From Flavobacterium sediminis (GTDB taxonomy: Bacteria > Bacteroidota > Bacteroidia > Flavobacteriales > Flavobacteriaceae): DNA of 64,000 bases. How positions within the stretch are numbered: position 1 is the stretch's first letter; every line of letters begins with the position of its first letter. The notes below the pieces were generated by a model. It was not told where the DNA came from. It searched no databases and was given only the letters and a program-made list of their open reading frames with translations. The stretch is taken from the NCBI RefSeq assembly GCF_003148385.1, contig NZ_CP029463.1, forward strand, positions 186,001 through 250,000, written 5' to 3'. Of this stretch, positions 62,621-64,000 are shown in pieces. Both the position numbers and the translations under genes were made by a program.

Positions 62621-63016
62621 ATGATGAAAAAACTACTTGGACTTATTGTTCTATTTCTACTAAGTATCAATGTATTTGCACAAGAAGGTGCTAAGATTGA
62701 ATTTAAGACGGAAACCATTAACTACGGAGAAGTAGTTAAAGGGGAAGACAGCGGTGTACGAGAATTTGTTTTTACAAATACAGGTGATGCTCCCTTAGTT
62801 ATTAAAAAAGTAAATTCAAGTTGCGGATGTACTGTCGCAGAAAAACCAGACGCTCCTATTATGCCAGGTAAATCAGATAAGATTGTAGTGAAATACAATA
62901 TGAATCCGGGACCGATCAGTAAAACGGTTACAGTGGAGACCAATGCAGTAAACAAGCCTAACGGCGTAATTCCGCTAAGAATTAAAGGAACTGTCATCGT
63001 TAAAAAAGATAAATAA
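62621..63016 (+). CDS. DUF1573 exported protein
   Basis: 131 aa. A signal peptide (MMKKLLGLIVLFLLSINVFAQ) is followed by one Ig-like DUF1573 domain (INYGEVVKGEDSGVREFVFTNTGDAPLVIKKVNSSCGCTVAEKP ... NAVNKPNGVIPLRIKGTV). The paired SCGC cysteines are characteristic. The family is abundant in Bacteroidota and has no assigned role. It stands alone, with a strong terminator behind it. Confidence 0.94.
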   Translation: MMKKLLGLIVLFLLSINVFAQEGAKIEFKTETINYGEVVKGEDSGVREFVFTNTGDAPLVIKKVNSSCGCTVAEKPDAPIMPGKSDKIVVKYNMNPGPISKTVTVETNAVNKPNGVIPLRIKGTVIVKKDK

Positions 63017-63023
63017 ATTAGTA

Positions 63024-63049
63024 AAAAGCCCCGAATGGGGCTTTTTTTA
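63024..63049. terminator. Bidirectional terminator between DUF1573 and the protease-PDZ gene
   Basis: AAAAAGCCCC-GAAT-GGGGCTTTTT. The right flank overlaps the stop region of the convergent gene. Confidence 0.9.
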
Positions 63050-64000
63050 TAATACTTTTTCAAGTCGGAACTCAAATTTTAAATTTTCTCCGTCACGCTC
63101 AACTTCAATTTTTATGTTCTTCCCCTCTTGAGACTGAAAAATCTCTGTTATTTTTTGAATAGACAAATGTTGTGCGCTCCTTCCGTTAAGGCTTACTATT
63201 AAATCCCCGACTTGTAAACCAACTTTTTCTGCCGGTGAATTTTCCCTAATGGAATAAATCTCAAAAATAGGCTTGAGTTTATATGTGTAATTGTATTTAC
63301 GATTAGAGTCTTCAAAAATAAATTCGTTCATATTAACCTTATTCCCGACCGAATTATCATAAACTGTTTCTTTAATCCACTGCGAACCGTTATGTTGAAC
63401 TTCTATCCCTGACATATTGTAATTAAAAGCTTCGTCAAACAAACTATTTTTCTTAAAATAAAAACTTCCGGTCTCATAATTCAGAATCCAGTTAAAACGC
63501 TTTAAAATCTCGCCTCCTAAAGAACCATTCCTACCTTGAAGCCTCTCAAGGTCAGTTAATGAAACCGAATCGGGATATGAAACCAATGCCTCAGAAAACT
63601 TAAATCCTTTAATAAATAATTCATTAACTCGTGACTTCTTTCCTGTAATTTCCCCTGTCAGCCCTCTCCCTAAAATATCCTTGAAAAAACGATGGGTACA
63701 TTTCAACGTATCATTCTCAAAAAGCCAAAGACCGTCTCCTAATCCGGTATCCAAAAGTAATTTGTAGTCTTTTTCATCTTCATGTTCACTTTCTTTTATT
63801 TTGATCTTAATGTAAGGTTTTCCACGTTGAACGACTACTTGTTCACGTTCGTATCTCTTAAGTCTGTTAGTTTTAAACTTCTCTTTAGGAATAACAACTA
63901 TCTTTTCTCTTTGATAATCAATTTCTACCCAATATGCCGTAAAAAATTCGGAACCGATTATACCGTTTATAGGAATTCCTAATTTATCAATAAGTCCTAT
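63047..64000 (-). CDS. Retropepsin-like aspartyl protease with PDZ domain, 5' part outside window
   Basis: At least 317 codons, open in frame to the window edge, so the N-terminus is missing. An internal TTG near 63754 is not a convincing start. LLLDTGLGDGLW holds the second DTG aspartate. Upstream, INGIIGSEFFTAYWVEIDY marks the end of the first lobe of a clan AA protease. The C-terminal 85 residues form a PDZ domain (IRENSPAEKVGLQVGDLIVSLNGRSAQHL). Such proteins are common and probably periplasmic in Flavobacteriia. The signal peptide, if any, lies outside the window. Confidence 0.88.
   Translation of the reverse strand: MGLIDKLGIPINGIIGSEFFTAYWVEIDYQREKIVVIPKEKFKTNRLKRYEREQVVVQRGKPYIKIKIKESEHEDEKDYKLLLDTGLGDGLWLFENDTLKCTHRFFKDILGRGLTGEITGKKSRVNELFIKGFKFSEALVSYPDSVSLTDLERLQGRNGSLGGEILKRFNWILNYETGSFYFKKNSLFDEAFNYNMSGIEVQHNGSQWIKETVYDNSVGNKVNMNEFIFEDSNRKYNYTYKLKPIFEIYSIRENSPAEKVGLQVGDLIVSLNGRSAQHLSIQKITEIFQSQEGKNIKIEVERDGENLKFEFRLEKVL

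Overview
The window looks like chromosomal DNA of a Bacteroidota bacterium, most likely family Flavobacteriaceae. The evidence is low G+C, many start sites preceded by the Bacteroidota -7 promoter element TAnnTTTG, a T9SS-sorted secreted protein, TonB-dependent receptor biology, an alpha-oxoamine synthase of the lipid type, and many short lipoproteins. Species cannot be assigned from the sequence alone.

Layout. 1-3.4 kb: end of a TSUP (sulfite exporter type) permease, an MBL-fold/rhodanese protein, a TlpA-like thioredoxin lipoprotein and tRNA-Tyr. 3.8-5.5 kb: an AT-rich two-gene insert beside the tRNA, a ParA-type ATPase plus a class III cyclase-like protein. 5.6-14.8 kb: housekeeping genes (SIMPL protein, rhomboid, LpxL-like acyltransferase, class V aminotransferase, SelO, oxoamine synthase, PncB). 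15.0-26.3 kb: a complete type II-C CRISPR-Cas system, made of a tracrRNA on the minus strand, cas9, cas1, cas2 and an array of 72 full repeats plus one truncated repeat (72 spacers). 26.4-34.7 kb: beta-barrel protein, large T9SS protein, RdgB, TRIC-like channel, DEAD-box helicase and a CarboxypepD_reg-like protein. 34.8-38.1 kb: a tandemly duplicated lipoprotein locus next to a JAMM-motif lipoprotein. 38.5-45.5 kb: TrmH, a TonB-dependent receptor, a TPR lipoprotein, two DUF4331 half-proteins and a divergent ECF sigma/anti-sigma pair that probably controls them. 45.5-64 kb: sirtuin, PurB, small lipoproteins, a Crp/Fnr regulator, LigB dioxygenase, esterase, acyl-CoA synthetase, a thioredoxin/rhodanese operon divergent from HemN, a second DEAD-box helicase, a lactonase, a pentapeptide/CAT-like pair, ValS, a DUF1573 protein and an aspartyl protease-PDZ protein cut by the window edge.

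The most informative locus is the CRISPR system. The tracrRNA anti-repeat fixes crRNA transcription on the minus strand, from the truncated repeat at 26.3 kb toward cas2. The truncated repeat keeps the half that could carry an internal promoter and lacks the half that pairs with tracrRNA. cas9 is clearly more AT-rich than the cas1/cas2 genes only 3 bases downstream, which suggests a mosaic origin. Several spacers are duplicated or nearly so.

A technical caution: four genes carry in total five single-base losses in homopolymer runs (four in G runs, one in a T run). They restore full-length conserved proteins when repaired, so they may be sequencing errors and not true pseudogenes.
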